A stretch of 64,000 nt of DNA from an uncultured Clostridia bacterium (GCA_947305745.1 CAMZEH010000001.1:354720-418719), one strand, 5' to 3'. Shown: positions 28,036 through 37,883, numbered from the stretch's first letter. Numbers and translations: made by a program. Notes: a model not told the origin generated them from the sequence alone.

Positions 28036-29910
28036 ATGTGCGGAATTATTGGATATGCAGGTAAAAATCAAGCTGCACCGTTTATTTTAGATGGTCTTGC
28101 AAGGCTCGAATATAGAGGATATGATTCGGCGGGGGTTGCTGTAGTCGGACCCGATGGAAATTTGAAGATAGAAAAAAGTAAAGGCCGCTTGCAAGTTTTA
28201 AGAAACAAAACAGAAGACGGAAAACTTGTAAAAGGCTGTGTAGGTATAGGTCATACACGCTGGGCGACTCACGGAGAGCCGTCGGATATAAACGCTCACC
28301 CACATATAAGCATGAACGGAAAAGCCGCTCTCGTGCATAACGGTATTATTGAGAACTACATAGATTTGAAAAAGATTTTGTCCGAAAACGGATACACATT
28401 CAAATCTGATACGGATACCGAAGTCGTTGCGAATATGCTGGATTTTTATTATAATGGGAACCCTTTGGAAACAATCCGAAAAGTTATAAAAATGCTTCGC
28501 GGGTCATACACACTGGTAATAATTTTCGAGGGCATTACGGATAAAATTTATTCTGTGCGCAAGAATACGCCGCTCATAGCAGGGCTGGGAGAAACAGGAA
28601 ATTTTGTAGCTTCCGATATAGCCGCGCTCGTTTCGCACACTCAAAATATGTATCTCCTCGAAGATGACGAAATAACCGAGGTTTCTGCCGAAAAAGTAAG
28701 CGTTTACGACATCGATTTAAATCTTATTAAAAAAGAAATTTTCAAAGTGGATTGGGACGTAAAATCTGCGGAAAAAGAGGGCTATGACCATTTTATGCTC
28801 AAGGAAATCCATGAGCAACCCAGAGCGGTAAGAGATACGATAAGCTCCAGAATCGGAGAGAGTAACGAGATAATTTTGGATAATATAAATCTTGATTATG
28901 AATACCTCAAAAATGTGGAAAGAATTTATATTTTGGGCTGCGGTTCGGCATATTATGTAGGTGTAGCGGCAAAATATGCCATTGAAAAGTCTTGCGGAAT
29001 ACCCGTGGAAGTGGATTTGGCGTCTGAATTTCGCTATCGTTTCGGGGAAAATACTCGAAAGATGAATCCGAATTTTAAAGGCGCTTCAAGAGGTTCGCGC
29101 ATAAATAAAAACACACTTGTTATACTTATCAGCCAGTCGGGCGAAACCGCCGATACAATCGCAGCGCTCAGGGAAGTGAAAAAACACGGTGCCAGAACGC
29201 TTTCGATTGTAAATGTAGTAGGCTCAACGATAGCAAGGGAATCCGACGATGTGATCTATACAAGAGCCGGGCAAGAAGTCGCCGTAGCAAGCACAAAAGC
29301 GCTTACCTCTCAGCTTTCCGTGGCATTTTTGTTGGCCGAATACATTGCAAGAAAACTCGGGTTTGCCGGAGATTTTGCTTTAATCGATGCTCTAAAGAAA
29401 ATTCCCGAGCAAATTGAAGAATTAAATAAATCAGAAAATAAAATTGAATCGTATGCAAAAGAATTTAAATCGGCAAAAGTGGCGTTCTTTTTGGGCAGAG
29501 GTATCGATTACCCCGTGGCGCTTGAGGGAGCATTGAAACTCAAAGAGATTTCGTACGTGCATGCCGAGGCGTACGCCGCAGGAGAACTTAAGCACGGGCC
29601 AATATCGCTAATCGAAGACGGCACACTCGTAATAGCTGTCGCAACTCAAGACGATCTTTATGAAAAAATGATAAGCAATATTCAAGAGGTAAAATCCCGA
29701 GGCGCGCGGGTTTTGATTATCACAAATGAAGGCAATACTTCCGCAGAAGAAGCCGGGGACATGGTTTATTACATCCCAAAAACCCACGAGATTTTAACTC
29801 CTCTGCTTTCGGTTATTCCTCTCCAGCAGTTCGGGTATTATAGCGCAGTCGCGCGTGGCTGCGATGTAGATAAACCCAGGAATTTGGCCAAATCGGTTGT
29901 TGTTGAATAG
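28036..29910 (+). CDS. glmS: glutamine--fructose-6-phosphate aminotransferase (isomerizing)
   Basis: A 624-residue enzyme that makes glucosamine-6-phosphate from fructose-6-phosphate and glutamine, the first step to peptidoglycan amino sugars. The N-terminal glutaminase domain starts with the catalytic Cys (MCGIIGYAGK) and has GHTRWATHGEPSDINAHPH; two SIS sugar-isomerase domains follow (LISQSGETADTIAAL; GRGIDYPVALEGALKLKEISY), ending in the typical DVDKPRNLAKSVVVE. No glmS ribozyme is present upstream, unlike many Firmicutes. GlmM, the next enzyme of the pathway, is encoded at 59336-60688. Confidence 0.97.
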   Translation: MCGIIGYAGKNQAAPFILDGLARLEYRGYDSAGVAVVGPDGNLKIEKSKGRLQVLRNKTEDGKLVKGCVGIGHTRWATHGEPSDINAHPHISMNGKAALVHNGIIENYIDLKKILSENGYTFKSDTDTEVVANMLDFYYNGNPLETIRKVIKMLRGSYTLVIIFEGITDKIYSVRKNTPLIAGLGETGNFVASDIAALVSHTQNMYLLEDDEITEVSAEKVSVYDIDLNLIKKEIFKVDWDVKSAEKEGYDHFMLKEIHEQPRAVRDTISSRIGESNEIILDNINLDYEYLKNVERIYILGCGSAYYVGVAAKYAIEKSCGIPVEVDLASEFRYRFGENTRKMNPNFKGASRGSRINKNTLVILISQSGETADTIAALREVKKHGARTLSIVNVVGSTIARESDDVIYTRAGQEVAVASTKALTSQLSVAFLLAEYIARKLGFAGDFALIDALKKIPEQIEELNKSENKIESYAKEFKSAKVAFFLGRGIDYPVALEGALKLKEISYVHAEAYAAGELKHGPISLIEDGTLVIAVATQDDLYEKMISNIQEVKSRGARVLIITNEGNTSAEEAGDMVYYIPKTHEILTPLLSVIPLQQFGYYSAVARGCDVDKPRNLAKSVVVE

Positions 29911-29929
29911 TAGTTTCGAAACTCAGCTG

Positions 29930-29952
29930 CGTTTGCCGTAGCTGAGTTTTTA
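29930..29952 (+). terminator. glmS terminator
   Basis: AACTCAGCT at 29930-29938 pairs with AGCTGAGTT at 29940-29948 through a loop-extended stem (bases in between form the loop) and runs into TTTT. Confidence 0.7.
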
Positions 29953-29996
29953 TGACATGAAATTTAATATAAATAAAATATTTTTTAAAAAAGTTC

Positions 29997-30025
29997 TTGA
30001 CACATTCCGAAATATATGATAACAT
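29997..30025 (+). promoter_or_regulatory. promoter of the first secreted cassette gene
   Basis: TTGACA at 29997-30002 and TAACAT at 30020-30025 with a 17-base spacer; TGA precedes the -10 (extended). The same promoter recurs at 30956-30984. Confidence 0.65.
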
Positions 30026-30029
30026 GGTA

Positions 30030-30142
30030 GTGTAGACATTTGAATTGTCAAAAATTAAAGAAAGGAATTTATTTAAATGAAAAACATTGTAAAAAGAATT
30101 TTATGTTCAGCTATGGTTGCTGTATCAGCTGTTTTTGCAGGC
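30030..30142 (+). repeat. 113-base direct repeat, copy 1
   Basis: This stretch is identical, base for base, to 30989-31101. It covers the transcript leader, ribosome site, start codon and 22 codons of the signal peptide (MKNIVKRILC...VFAG) of the two cassette genes. Confidence 0.95.
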
Positions 30143-30739
30143 GCTTTTGTCAGTGCAGAACCAACCGCTCCCGAGAAGGGTATAGCGCTAATCAGTATTG
30201 ACTGGTCCGATAGGACGAAGATTGAAGAAGGTGGCACTTATAAATTTAGGATTGGCGTGAATGATGACATTAAGGTCAGAGTTAAACGCGTGTTCTGTAA
30301 CCTCTATGAGTGTCAAAAAGCCGTTCCTTATTCTTCCCCTGGGATGGACCAGGCAAGGCGCGGTGGCATGTCCGGATATCGCATAAAAGAGACCTCGCCG
30401 GATACTTTATATGCGGTTTTGGAATATGATATTAATGATAAAACCCCAAATTATCTGTCGAATATTTTGTCGTTGCGTAAAATGGCCGGTTTGAGAATGG
30501 AGCTAGAATCGTGTGGTGCGGGTGGATTGGATGCAGCGCGGCGCCGTCGGGGTTACGTTATGGCGCGGGTTTCCCCCCTTAGTTCTTTTGCAGGTTTTAA
30601 CGTTCGATACTACTACGACAGTGCAAACCCATTTTTTGCTCAGGAATTGGCGATGAACTATGCGCACGAAGCGGCAATGGAAGCATATGATAAAACATAT
30701 GCGGCGGCATATAAGGAATATCTAGAGCTTCATTCATAG
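30077..30739 (+). CDS. secreted hypothetical protein, cassette copy 1
   Basis: A 220-residue exported protein with a textbook signal peptide (KNIVKR, hydrophobic core, cleavage near SA at residues 26-28). The mature part has no recognised domain: a beta-rich beginning (ALISIDWSDR), a central segment KVRVKRVFCNLYEC and TLYAVLEYDINDK, Arg- and Gly-rich patches (LDAARRRRGYV), and an alanine-rich helical tail (MNYAHEAAMEAYDKTYAAAYKEY). The segments VxVKxxxC and AVLEY recur faintly in the next gene, so the two are distant paralogues despite an identical first 22 residues. GAAAGGAA precedes the ATG. Function unknown. Confidence 0.82.
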   Translation: MKNIVKRILCSAMVAVSAVFAGAFVSAEPTAPEKGIALISIDWSDRTKIEEGGTYKFRIGVNDDIKVRVKRVFCNLYECQKAVPYSSPGMDQARRGGMSGYRIKETSPDTLYAVLEYDINDKTPNYLSNILSLRKMAGLRMELESCGAGGLDAARRRRGYVMARVSPLSSFAGFNVRYYYDSANPFFAQELAMNYAHEAAMEAYDKTYAAAYKEYLELHS

Positions 30740-30777
30740 ATGTGGACTTTATAATTAGAAATCACATTTAAAAATAC

Positions 30778-30821
30778 ATCCCACTTCTTCCTGAGCGGAT
30801 TTAGTGGGATTTTGTTTTTTG
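30778..30821 (+). terminator. terminator of cassette copy 1
   Basis: ATCCCACT at 30778-30785 pairs with AGTGGGAT at 30803-30810, then a T-rich tail. The hairpin, loop and tail recur almost unchanged at 31730-31772. Confidence 0.85.
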
Positions 30822-30836
30822 TTTAATTAAGTGTTT

Positions 30837-30864
30837 GCAGCTTGTTTGATTGTGGTTGTAGAAG
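30837..30864 (-). pseudogene. remnant of the 3' end of a DUF975 gene
   Basis: These 28 bases match 31801-31828, the last codons of the intact DUF975 gene, with a few substitutions and one indel. They lie at the same place relative to the terminator in both copies, so the duplication carried along a fragment of the DUF975 3' end. Confidence 0.55.
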
Positions 30865-30955
30865 TAGAATGAAAATAAAAAGCCAGCTATGTGATGGTGG
30901 CTGATCTTTTATGTTTTATAATTTAACGAAAACGAAACGCTTTTCGTAAAAGCTC

Positions 30956-30984
30956 TTGACATATTTGAAAATATATGATAACAT
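30956..30984 (+). promoter_or_regulatory. promoter of the second secreted cassette gene
   Basis: TTGACA at 30956-30961 and TAACAT at 30979-30984 with a 17-base spacer and TG before the -10, the same layout as copy 1. Confidence 0.65.
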
Positions 30985-30988
30985 AGTG

Positions 30989-31101
30989 GTGTAGACATTT
31001 GAATTGTCAAAAATTAAAGAAAGGAATTTATTTAAATGAAAAACATTGTAAAAAGAATTTTATGTTCAGCTATGGTTGCTGTATCAGCTGTTTTTGCAGG
31101 C
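30989..31101 (+). repeat. 113-base direct repeat, copy 2
   Basis: Identical to 30030-30142, covering leader, ribosome site and signal-peptide codons of the second cassette gene. Identity stops abruptly at the end of the signal peptide. Confidence 0.95.
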
Positions 31102-31551
31102 TCTTTCGCCAGTGCAATTCCGAACTATTCGCTTAAAAAAATTGTGGTTCAGTTTCAAGTGCCGGTGGGCCAACCGGTTCCGATTCAAACAGGTTCCAAA
31201 GGTGAGCTTGTATATTCACCTCTATGGAGGGAAAAGAGGCAGCATGTCACTGTGGAAAAATTGGTTTGCCTTCCCGAGCCGTTAGTAAAGAAGGGTGTGC
31301 GTCCGGGATGTGTTACATATGCTGTAGTCCTAGAATATTATTCTAACACAATTGATCTATTACCCCCTACATTGGCGTATTCACCTTTTGGTGTTCCTCG
31401 CGACGTGACGCTCGATTTCAATAATCTAAGTATAAGTATACACGGTAAAAAATGTGATGAGACACCGGAGGAATTATTCAAAAAAGTAGTCGAAAAAATT
31501 GGAAGTACGGATTACGATGAAGTTTTTGTTCCATACGCCAAATTGAAATAG
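31036..31551 (+). CDS. secreted hypothetical protein, cassette copy 2
   Basis: A 171-residue exported protein whose first 22 residues equal those of the 30077 gene. The mature part is different: a beta-rich region (KKIVVQFQVPVGQPV), HVTVEKLVCLPEP, CVTYAVVLEYYSN, and a short helical end (EELFKKVVEKIG). Faint alignment with copy 1 (VxVxKLVC, YAVLEY followed by a hydrophobic stretch) suggests common descent with strong divergence of the mature domain. No known domain is recognised. It has the same promoter and terminator as copy 1. Possible roles (surface antigen, toxin, adhesin) are only speculation. Confidence 0.82.
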   Translation: MKNIVKRILCSAMVAVSAVFAGSFASAIPNYSLKKIVVQFQVPVGQPVPIQTGSKGELVYSPLWREKRQHVTVEKLVCLPEPLVKKGVRPGCVTYAVVLEYYSNTIDLLPPTLAYSPFGVPRDVTLDFNNLSISIHGKKCDETPEELFKKVVEKIGSTDYDEVFVPYAKLK

Positions 31552-31729
31552 AGCCAGTAATATACAGAAGAGATAATTAGATGAGAATATTTTTGTAATA
31601 TCAGCCGACTATGTGAAAGATATATCATTGCAGGATTAATGCTCTGCGCGGTAACGACCACTTTCGCTTTATTCATTACTAAAAAAGAAGATCTATCTGG
31701 TGAAATAATAAAATAGGCTGAAAATAATA

Positions 31730-31773
31730 ATCCCACTTCTTCCTGAGCGGATTTAGTGGGATTTTGTTTTTTT
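31730..31773 (+). terminator. terminator of cassette copy 2
   Basis: ATCCCACT at 31730-31737 pairs with AGTGGGAT at 31755-31762, then a T-rich tail; the same sequence as after copy 1. The stretch from 31552 to 31729 holds no gene I can support. Confidence 0.85.
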
Positions 31774-31796
31774 GTTTAATTAAATTGCGAAGATTG

Positions 31797-32492
31797 TTAT
31801 GCAGCTTGTTTAATTTTGTTGTAGAAATTTGCTTTTGCCATTTCGGTATAAGGCGCGACGTAGAGCGCAGCTAAACCGAAAGTTACCAAAATGAGTAAGT
31901 ACCACCATATAAACGAAAGTTGCAATACAAATAATTCAAATTTGTGTCCCTTCATTATTCTTTTGCTTTCTCTGATAGCGTCCATTGCTCCCATCTCAGG
32001 GTGTTCTGCGAGTATAAAATATACCATTGAATATGAATAAGCCGCTATAATTCCGGGAACTATTAAAAGTAGAGACCATAGAATTACAAAAATTCCCGTG
32101 AGTAAGCTTGTTAAAAACGCTGTTCCAAATTGTGACATTTTGCTGAACATCTCCGAAAGTTTTGGTTTTTCATCTGTGGTTGCTTTTAAGTACACGTGGT
32201 GAACGCCCAAAGTCAAAACTGGAACGATCAAAAGTACCACGATACCTACCACTCCTGAAATAGAATTATAGGTGATGAATACAGGATTTTGCACTATCCA
32301 AGCCATCATTTGCGCAAAAGATTCGAACGAATCAGGAACTTTTAAGCTAGGTATACACGAACTTAAGGCGATGGATTGGAATAAGCTTGGCAGCTCCATT
32401 ATTATACCGAGTATTAATCCCGACAAAATAAGGACTCCCAGATTTTTGGAAAGTTGGCTTTTAGCCTCCTGTTTAAGTAAGGATCTGTTCAT
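31797..32492 (-). CDS. DUF975 family membrane protein
   Basis: A 231-residue integral membrane protein. The start NRSLLKQEAKSQLSKN, five or six hydrophobic segments, and the central motif YSMVYFILAEHPEMGAMDAIRESKRIMKGHKFELFVLQLSF are characteristic of DUF975, a family common in Firmicutes with no established function. AAGGAGG lies upstream of the ATG at 32492. It converges with the cassette genes, and a fragment of its 3' end is found again at 30837-30864. Confidence 0.88.
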   Translation of the reverse strand: MNRSLLKQEAKSQLSKNLGVLILSGLILGIIMELPSLFQSIALSSCIPSLKVPDSFESFAQMMAWIVQNPVFITYNSISGVVGIVVLLIVPVLTLGVHHVYLKATTDEKPKLSEMFSKMSQFGTAFLTSLLTGIFVILWSLLLIVPGIIAAYSYSMVYFILAEHPEMGAMDAIRESKRIMKGHKFELFVLQLSFIWWYLLILVTFGLAALYVAPYTEMAKANFYNKIKQAA

Positions 32493-32529
32493 AAAAATTC
32501 CTCCTTATAAAATAAAATATAATAAATTA

Positions 32530-32566
32530 AGACTGCGCTGGTTAGAGTTTAGCACAGTCTTTTTTG
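32530..32566. terminator. hairpin between the uvrA end and the DUF975 start
   Basis: AGACTG at 32530-32535 pairs with CAGTCT at 32555-32560, with inner GCT/AGC pairing; T runs follow on the plus strand, while the minus-strand tail is only moderately T-rich. It most likely ends the uvrA transcript. Confidence 0.55.
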
Positions 32567-32602
32567 TATGTCAACAAAAATATTCAAAATTATTTAAAAA
32601 AA

Positions 32603-35425
32603 TTATTTTACGCCAATTTTTTTGAGATAAATCCCCGTAAATGATCTGGAATTATGCGAAATTTCTTCAGGTGTACCCTCGGCAATAATGTTTCCGCCTC
32701 CCTCACCGCCTTCAGGCCCGAGGTCGATTATATGGTCGCAAATTTTAATGAGGTCAAGATTATGCTCGATTAAGAGTATCGTGTTTCCCGATTTGACTAA
32801 TTTCTGTAATACTTCGGTCAATTTGTGGACGTCGGCTATGTGTAGACCTGTTGATGGTTCGTCAAGGATATAAAGCGTCTTGCCCGTAGATTTTTTGGAA
32901 AGTTCGGTCGCGAGTTTAACGCGCTGTGCCTCGCCGCCCGAAAGGGTTGTTGCAGATTGCCCCAAAGTGATGTAACCAAGTCCGACTTCTTGCAAAGTAT
33001 CGAGTTTGCGCTTAATTTTCGGATGATTTTCAAAGAATTCGCAGGCCTCATCGACGGTCATATTAAGAACATCACTTATGCTCTTGCCCTTGTATTTGAC
33101 GGAAAGTGTTTCGCGATTATATCGTTTTCCCTTACAGACTTCGCAAGGGACATAGATATCGGAAAGAAAATGCATTTCAATTTTAATAATGCCGTCGCCT
33201 TGACAAGATTCGCATCTTCCGCCCTGGACGTTGAAAGAAAACCGACCGCTTTTAAAACCTTTTGATTTTGAATCGTTTGTAGATGCGAAAAGTTCGCGGA
33301 TATCTGTAAAAACGCCCGTGTAAGTCGCAGGGTTGGAGCGGGGAGTACGACCGATAGGGGATTGACTTATATCAATAACTTTATCTAAATTTTCTATTCC
33401 GAGAATTTTTTCGTGTTTCCCCGCTATGTTTTTGGCTCTGTTGAGAACTGTAGAAAGTTTTTTATAAATAATTTCGTTTACAAGACTTGATTTGCCCGAT
33501 CCTGAAACGCCCGTTACGCCGGTGATTGTGCCGAGAGGTATTTTTACGTTTATGTTCTTAAGATTGTTTTCCGCGGCGCCTATGACTTCCAAAAACTTGC
33601 CCGTACCTTTTCGGCGCTGTTTCGGAATAGGTATTGATTTTTTGCCGCTCAGATATTGCCCGGTTATCGAGCTTGGACACTTTTTAATATCATCGACGGT
33701 CCCCGTGCAGACGATATGGCCTCCGTTCACTCCAGAGCCCGGGCCTACGTCTACGATGTAGTCCGCCGCGTACATAGTATCTTCGTCATGCTCCACGACG
33801 ATAACGGTATTTCCCGCATCACGTAAATCTTTCAGCGCATCGAGGAGTTTGTCGTTATCACGTTGGTGAAGCCCGATACTCGGCTCGTCCAAGACGTACA
33901 AAACACCCATAAGCGATGAGCCTATTTGAGTAGCCAGACGAATTCTTTGGCTTTCGCCGCCCGAAAGAGTCCCTGCGGCTCTGGAAAGCGTAAGATATTC
34001 CAGCCCGACGTTTTTCAAAAAGCTGAGCCTATTTTTGATTTCTTTGAGGATAGGCTCGGCAATAGTTTGATTTTTTGCAGTGAGGTGTAAAGAATTCATA
34101 AATTCCAAAATTTTATTAACTGACATATCGCACACTTCAGAGATGTTTTTATCTCCGACCGTAACCGCCAAAGAAATAGGCGAAAGCCTCTTACCGCCGC
34201 ATTCATCACATGGTATTTCATTCATAAAAGTTTCGATTTCCTGTTTGATCCAGGCGCTTTTTGTATCTCTGAATCTTCTTTCAAGATTTGTAATTATACC
34301 CTCGAATTTGTTGCGGTAAGTCGTTTTGCCGTAAGCCGTTTCGCGCACGAGCTCAAGAGTCACGCCGTTCGTGCCGTAGAGGATGATATCTAAAATGTTT
34401 TTTGGCAAATCACGAATAGGAGTATCTAATGAAAATTTATATTTTTTGGCAAGAGCTGTATAGTACATATTTGCGATGGAATTGCCTTCCATCGACCAGC
34501 CGCCGCCTTTAATTCCGCCTTCGCTGATTGATTTCGAATCGTCGGGAATAATCAAATTTGGGTCGATTTTCATAAATATCCCAAGCCCCGTACATTTTTT
34601 GCATGCGCCAAAAGGACTGTTGAATGAGAACATTCTGGGAGTAAGCTCGCCCACGGCGATGTTGTGCTCAGGGCAGGCGAAATTTTTGGAAAATATGATA
34701 TCTTTTTCCATGTCTACGTTTACGATGATTATTCCGTTTGAAACATCGGAAGCGGTTTCCACCGCATCAGTTATCCTTGAGCGTTCGCTTTCTTTTATGA
34801 CTATCCTATCGACAACGACTTCAATGCTGTGTTTTTGGTTTTTAGCGAGTTCTATTTTCTCGCTCAAATCGTGAATTTTTCCGTTAATTCTGGCCCTGAC
34901 GAAACCGTTTTTCTTGGCGTTTTCAAGGTCTTTGGCGTGCGTTCCTTTTTTCCCGCTGGCAATAGGCGAAAGAATCTGTATTTTTGTGCCTTCGCCGAGA
35001 TCCATAATCTTATCTACAATTTGGTCGATCGACTGATTTGTGATTTCACGCCCGCAGATAGGGCAGTGGGGTACACCGATTCGTGCATATAGAAGCCTTA
35101 GATAATCGTATATTTCGGTAACGGTTCCCACGGTTGAGCGTGGATTCTTTGATGTTGTTTTCTGATCTATTGAAACTGAAGGCGACAGCCCTTCGATGCT
35201 TTCAACGTCGGGCTTATTCATTTGCCCCAAAAACTGCCTTGCGTAAGAGGATAAAGATTCCATATATCTCCGCTGACCCTCAGCATATATCGTATCAAAA
35301 GCGAGCGAAGACTTACCCGAACCCGAAAGTCCCGTAAAGACTACGAGCTTATCTCTCGGCACGGTCAAACTGACATTTTTCAGATTATGTTCTTTGGCAC
35401 CCTTTATGATTATATTTTCGTTCAT
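32603..35425 (-). CDS. uvrA: excinuclease ABC subunit A
   Basis: A 940-residue UvrA, the damage-sensing ATPase of nucleotide excision repair. Two ABC modules are present (Walker [23 protein letters not shown] and [16 protein letters not shown]; signatures [12 protein letters not shown] and [12 protein letters not shown]). Zinc-binding Cys pairs are seen in [17 protein letters not shown] and CESCQGDG. Length is standard. uvrB lies about 3.7 kb away on the same strand, but the three ATP-grasp genes with their own promoter separate them, so the usual uvrBA operon is split here. Confidence 0.97.
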   Translation of the reverse strand: MNENIIIKGAKEHNLKNVSLTVPRDKLVVFTGLSGSGKSSLAFDTIYAEGQRRYMESLSSYARQFLGQMNKPDVESIEGLSPSVSIDQKTTSKNPRSTVGTVTEIYDYLRLLYARIGVPHCPICGREITNQSIDQIVDKIMDLGEGTKIQILSPIASGKKGTHAKDLENAKKNGFVRARINGKIHDLSEKIELAKNQKHSIEVVVDRIVIKESERSRITDAVETASDVSNGIIIVNVDMEKDIIFSKNFACPEHNIAVGELTPRMFSFNSPFGACKKCTGLGIFMKIDPNLIIPDDSKSISEGGIKGGGWSMEGNSIANMYYTALAKKYKFSLDTPIRDLPKNILDIILYGTNGVTLELVRETAYGKTTYRNKFEGIITNLERRFRDTKSAWIKQEIETFMNEIPCDECGGKRLSPISLAVTVGDKNISEVCDMSVNKILEFMNSLHLTAKNQTIAEPILKEIKNRLSFLKNVGLEYLTLSRAAGTLSGGESQRIRLATQIGSSLMGVLYVLDEPSIGLHQRDNDKLLDALKDLRDAGNTVIVVEHDEDTMYAADYIVDVGPGSGVNGGHIVCTGTVDDIKKCPSSITGQYLSGKKSIPIPKQRRKGTGKFLEVIGAAENNLKNINVKIPLGTITGVTGVSGSGKSSLVNEIIYKKLSTVLNRAKNIAGKHEKILGIENLDKVIDISQSPIGRTPRSNPATYTGVFTDIRELFASTNDSKSKGFKSGRFSFNVQGGRCESCQGDGIIKIEMHFLSDIYVPCEVCKGKRYNRETLSVKYKGKSISDVLNMTVDEACEFFENHPKIKRKLDTLQEVGLGYITLGQSATTLSGGEAQRVKLATELSKKSTGKTLYILDEPSTGLHIADVHKLTEVLQKLVKSGNTILLIEHNLDLIKICDHIIDLGPEGGEGGGNIIAEGTPEEISHNSRSFTGIYLKKIGVK

Positions 35426-35539
35426 TTTATCACCTTCTTAAAAAATTTTAACAGCAAAAGAATATATTATAATTCTGTACGCTTACAAAATTAATTATAC
35501 TCTTTTACTGCTTTTTTGTAAATGTTTTATATAATATAT

Positions 35540-36700
35540 TTAAATTTTTTTGTTATGTTCCCATCTTTTGCGTATGCCCCTGCAAGTTAGATTGGGAATA
35601 TATCCGCCCCAGCCTGAATTGCCTTCGACCAAAACTGGTCCTTTAGGGGTGATTGCAATATCCCAGCCTATGGAGGTATAACCCGGAGTCATTGCGTGAA
35701 GTTTTTTTGCGGCACTTACGCATTCTTTCCAAAACGGTACTTGATAATTCTCAAATTTTATTTTGGATTCCGGGTGTTCTTTGATTGCACGCTCTTTAGA
35801 AAAAAATCCATATTTTTGCAGTTTGCCCATTTTCTCGTCAATTCCTACAAAACACCCGCCTCTGCTGGCATTGTCTACAATGGTTTTGGAACTTTTTCCC
35901 ATTCTGAGTCCTGCACAAAGAATTCGCGGTTTTTCGTTGAACTTTGTGGTGATGATTCGGACTGTGTTGAGCGACGACGGATTCAAAGCTTTCAAATCTT
36001 CGTGCTGTTCTATGTACGCTTGAACAAAATAAACTCCTTTTTTGGTTATCTCCAGAAATTTTGCCAAATCTATTTCGCCCCTTGAGACGTGTTTAAAACG
36101 GAGATCTTTGCCATTTTTTACGAGTAATATCGCTCCGCCGCCTTGCTTGCCATGCTGAAGTTTTATGAAATATTTTCCGTCGGGCAGTTTTTTCAGAGCC
36201 GACTTTGTTTTCGAGCAGTTTTTTATTTTTGAGTATTTAAAATCCAAGATTTTTTCGCCCTGAAATTTGAAATATATTGGAGCGGTAAGTTCTCTGTGAT
36301 TTTCATATACAGCCGAGTACAATGAGAGCTTGTTGTCTACAGAAAATTTTCTTTTGGAAATGTCACAATTTTCCTGACGTAGAAGGCCGGTTTTAGAGCC
36401 TATAAAATCACCGGGGTTACCGAAATTTTCTATGTCAAGGCAATATTTATTGTAGTAGGTATTAACTTTGCCATATTTTTTGTACCAGTTTATGTTTTCT
36501 TTAATTCTTTTTTGTCGTGGCTTGCGTATGAAATCATCAATTCCTTCTAGATGTGACGGTTCATCGACTATTTTCTCTATTTTTTCTTTTATTGCGCCCG
36601 ATATTCCATTGTTTTTGTAAATATCGGCTTTTGCGATTGAGGGCATCGAAATAATTGTCAAGGAAATTAAAATTTTTAAAACTAACTTTTTAAAATTCAT
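35540..36700 (-). CDS. exported ATP-grasp protein, copy 3 of the operon
   Basis: A 386-residue protein with a Sec signal peptide (KK, hydrophobic core, AKA cut before D26). The C-terminal 220 residues match the sugar-transfer-associated ATP-grasp family (ATPgrasp_ST type): FIK with K180, QGGGAILL loop, VQAYIEQHEDLKAL, SLNTVRIITTKF, IVDNASRGGCFVGID, and the metal-binding GWDIAITPKGPVLVEGN (D347, E359, N361). Such enzymes normally join a carboxylate to an amine in the cytosol using ATP. Key residues look intact here, yet the protein should leave the cytosol. It is the last gene of a three-gene operon, 22 bases after its closest paralogue. Confidence 0.85.
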   Translation of the reverse strand: MNFKKLVLKILISLTIISMPSIAKADIYKNNGISGAIKEKIEKIVDEPSHLEGIDDFIRKPRQKRIKENINWYKKYGKVNTYYNKYCLDIENFGNPGDFIGSKTGLLRQENCDISKRKFSVDNKLSLYSAVYENHRELTAPIYFKFQGEKILDFKYSKIKNCSKTKSALKKLPDGKYFIKLQHGKQGGGAILLVKNGKDLRFKHVSRGEIDLAKFLEITKKGVYFVQAYIEQHEDLKALNPSSLNTVRIITTKFNEKPRILCAGLRMGKSSKTIVDNASRGGCFVGIDEKMGKLQKYGFFSKERAIKEHPESKIKFENYQVPFWKECVSAAKKLHAMTPGYTSIGWDIAITPKGPVLVEGNSGWGGYIPNLTCRGIRKRWEHNKKI

Positions 36701-36722
36701 AAAATTTCACACCTTTTTGATA

Positions 36723-37883
36723 TCAAATACCTTTAAGTTTTTCCCATCTTTTGCGTATGCCTCTGCAGGTCAGATTGGGGATGAACTCTCCCCATGTGGA
36801 ATTGCCTTCTATCAAAACGGGGCCTTCCGGGGTTATTGCGATATCCCACCCTACAGTAACATAACCCGGCGACATCATTTGAAGTTTTTTGGCAGTTTCA
36901 ACGCATTCTTTCCAAAAAGGCACTTGATAATTCTCGAATTTTATTTTGGATTCCGGGTGTTCTTTGACTGCACGGTCTTTAGAAAAAAATCCGTATTTTT
37001 GAAGTTTGCCCGTTTTCTCGTCAATTCCTACAAAACACCCGCCTCTGCTGGCATTGTCGACTATTGATTGGCTGTTTTTTCCTATTCTGAGCCCTGCGCA
37101 AAGCACACGCACTTTGTTATTGAATTTTGTCGTTATTATTCTTATTGTATTGAGCGTAGAATGATTTAAAGCTTTTAAATCCTCGTGCTGCTCTATGTAC
37201 TCTTGTACGAAGAAAGCACGGTTTTGGGTTATTTTCAAAAATTCTTTTAAATCTATTTTTCCTCTGTTTACATGAGTGAATTTAAAATTTTTTCCTTTTT
37301 TCACAAGCAAAATGGCATCTTTCCCCAAACTGTCGCTTTGGGGTTTAATGAAAAATTTACCGTCAGGCAATTTATTTAAGGCCGATATTGTTGATGAGCA
37401 ATCTTTGATTTTTGAATATTTAAAATCAAGTATTTTTTCGCCCTGAAATCTAAAATATACGGGGCGATTAAGCTCTTTGTACTTTTCGTTTACGGCCGAA
37501 TATAGTGACAATTTATCTTTCGTTGAAAAAGTCCTTGCAGCAACATTGGCGCCTTCTTGATGCTTGAGCCCGTTTTTTCGGTCTAGGAAATCATTTTGAT
37601 CCCCGAAATTTTCGATGTCTAAGCAGTAGTTATTGTAATTTGTGTTGACCTTTCCGTATTTTTTGTACCAATTTATGTTATCTTTAATTCTTTTTTGCCT
37701 TGGCTTGCGTTTAAAATCGTCAATACCATCTAAATGTGAAGGCGCATCAACTATTTTTTCGATGATTGTTTTTGCAAATGTTGGAATGTGATTTTCTTTG
37801 TAAATATCAGCTTTTGCAAAGTATGGTGATGAAATGATTGTCGCTGCAACCAAAATCCTTAAAACGTATTTTTTGAATTTCAT
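36723..37883 (-). CDS. exported ATP-grasp protein, copy 2 of the operon
   Basis: A 386-residue paralogue, collinear with the downstream copy without gaps. Signal peptide: MKFKKYVLRI, hydrophobic core, AKA cut before D26. The ATP-grasp motifs are FFIKPQSD with a changed loop (GKDAILL instead of GGGAILL), VQEYIEQHEDLKAL, TLNTIRIITTKF, IVDNASRGGCFVGID and GWDIAITPEGPVLIEGN. The segment between the signal and the ATP-grasp core (IEKIVDAPSHLDGIDDFKRKPRQKRI, shown only in part here) is conserved in all three copies. Substrate unknown. Twenty-one bases separate it from the first gene of the operon. Confidence 0.85.
   Translation of the reverse strand: MKFKKYVLRILVAATIISSPYFAKADIYKENHIPTFAKTIIEKIVDAPSHLDGIDDFKRKPRQKRIKDNINWYKKYGKVNTNYNNYCLDIENFGDQNDFLDRKNGLKHQEGANVAARTFSTKDKLSLYSAVNEKYKELNRPVYFRFQGEKILDFKYSKIKDCSSTISALNKLPDGKFFIKPQSDSLGKDAILLVKKGKNFKFTHVNRGKIDLKEFLKITQNRAFFVQEYIEQHEDLKALNHSTLNTIRIITTKFNNKVRVLCAGLRIGKNSQSIVDNASRGGCFVGIDEKTGKLQKYGFFSKDRAVKEHPESKIKFENYQVPFWKECVETAKKLQMMSPGYVTVGWDIAITPEGPVLIEGNSTWGEFIPNLTCRGIRKRWEKLKGI

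Noticed and set aside
32688..35337. Several plus-strand open frames opposite uvrA (60-130 codons)
   Set aside because: They are antisense shadows of a highly conserved gene, with no ribosome sites or recognisable domains.
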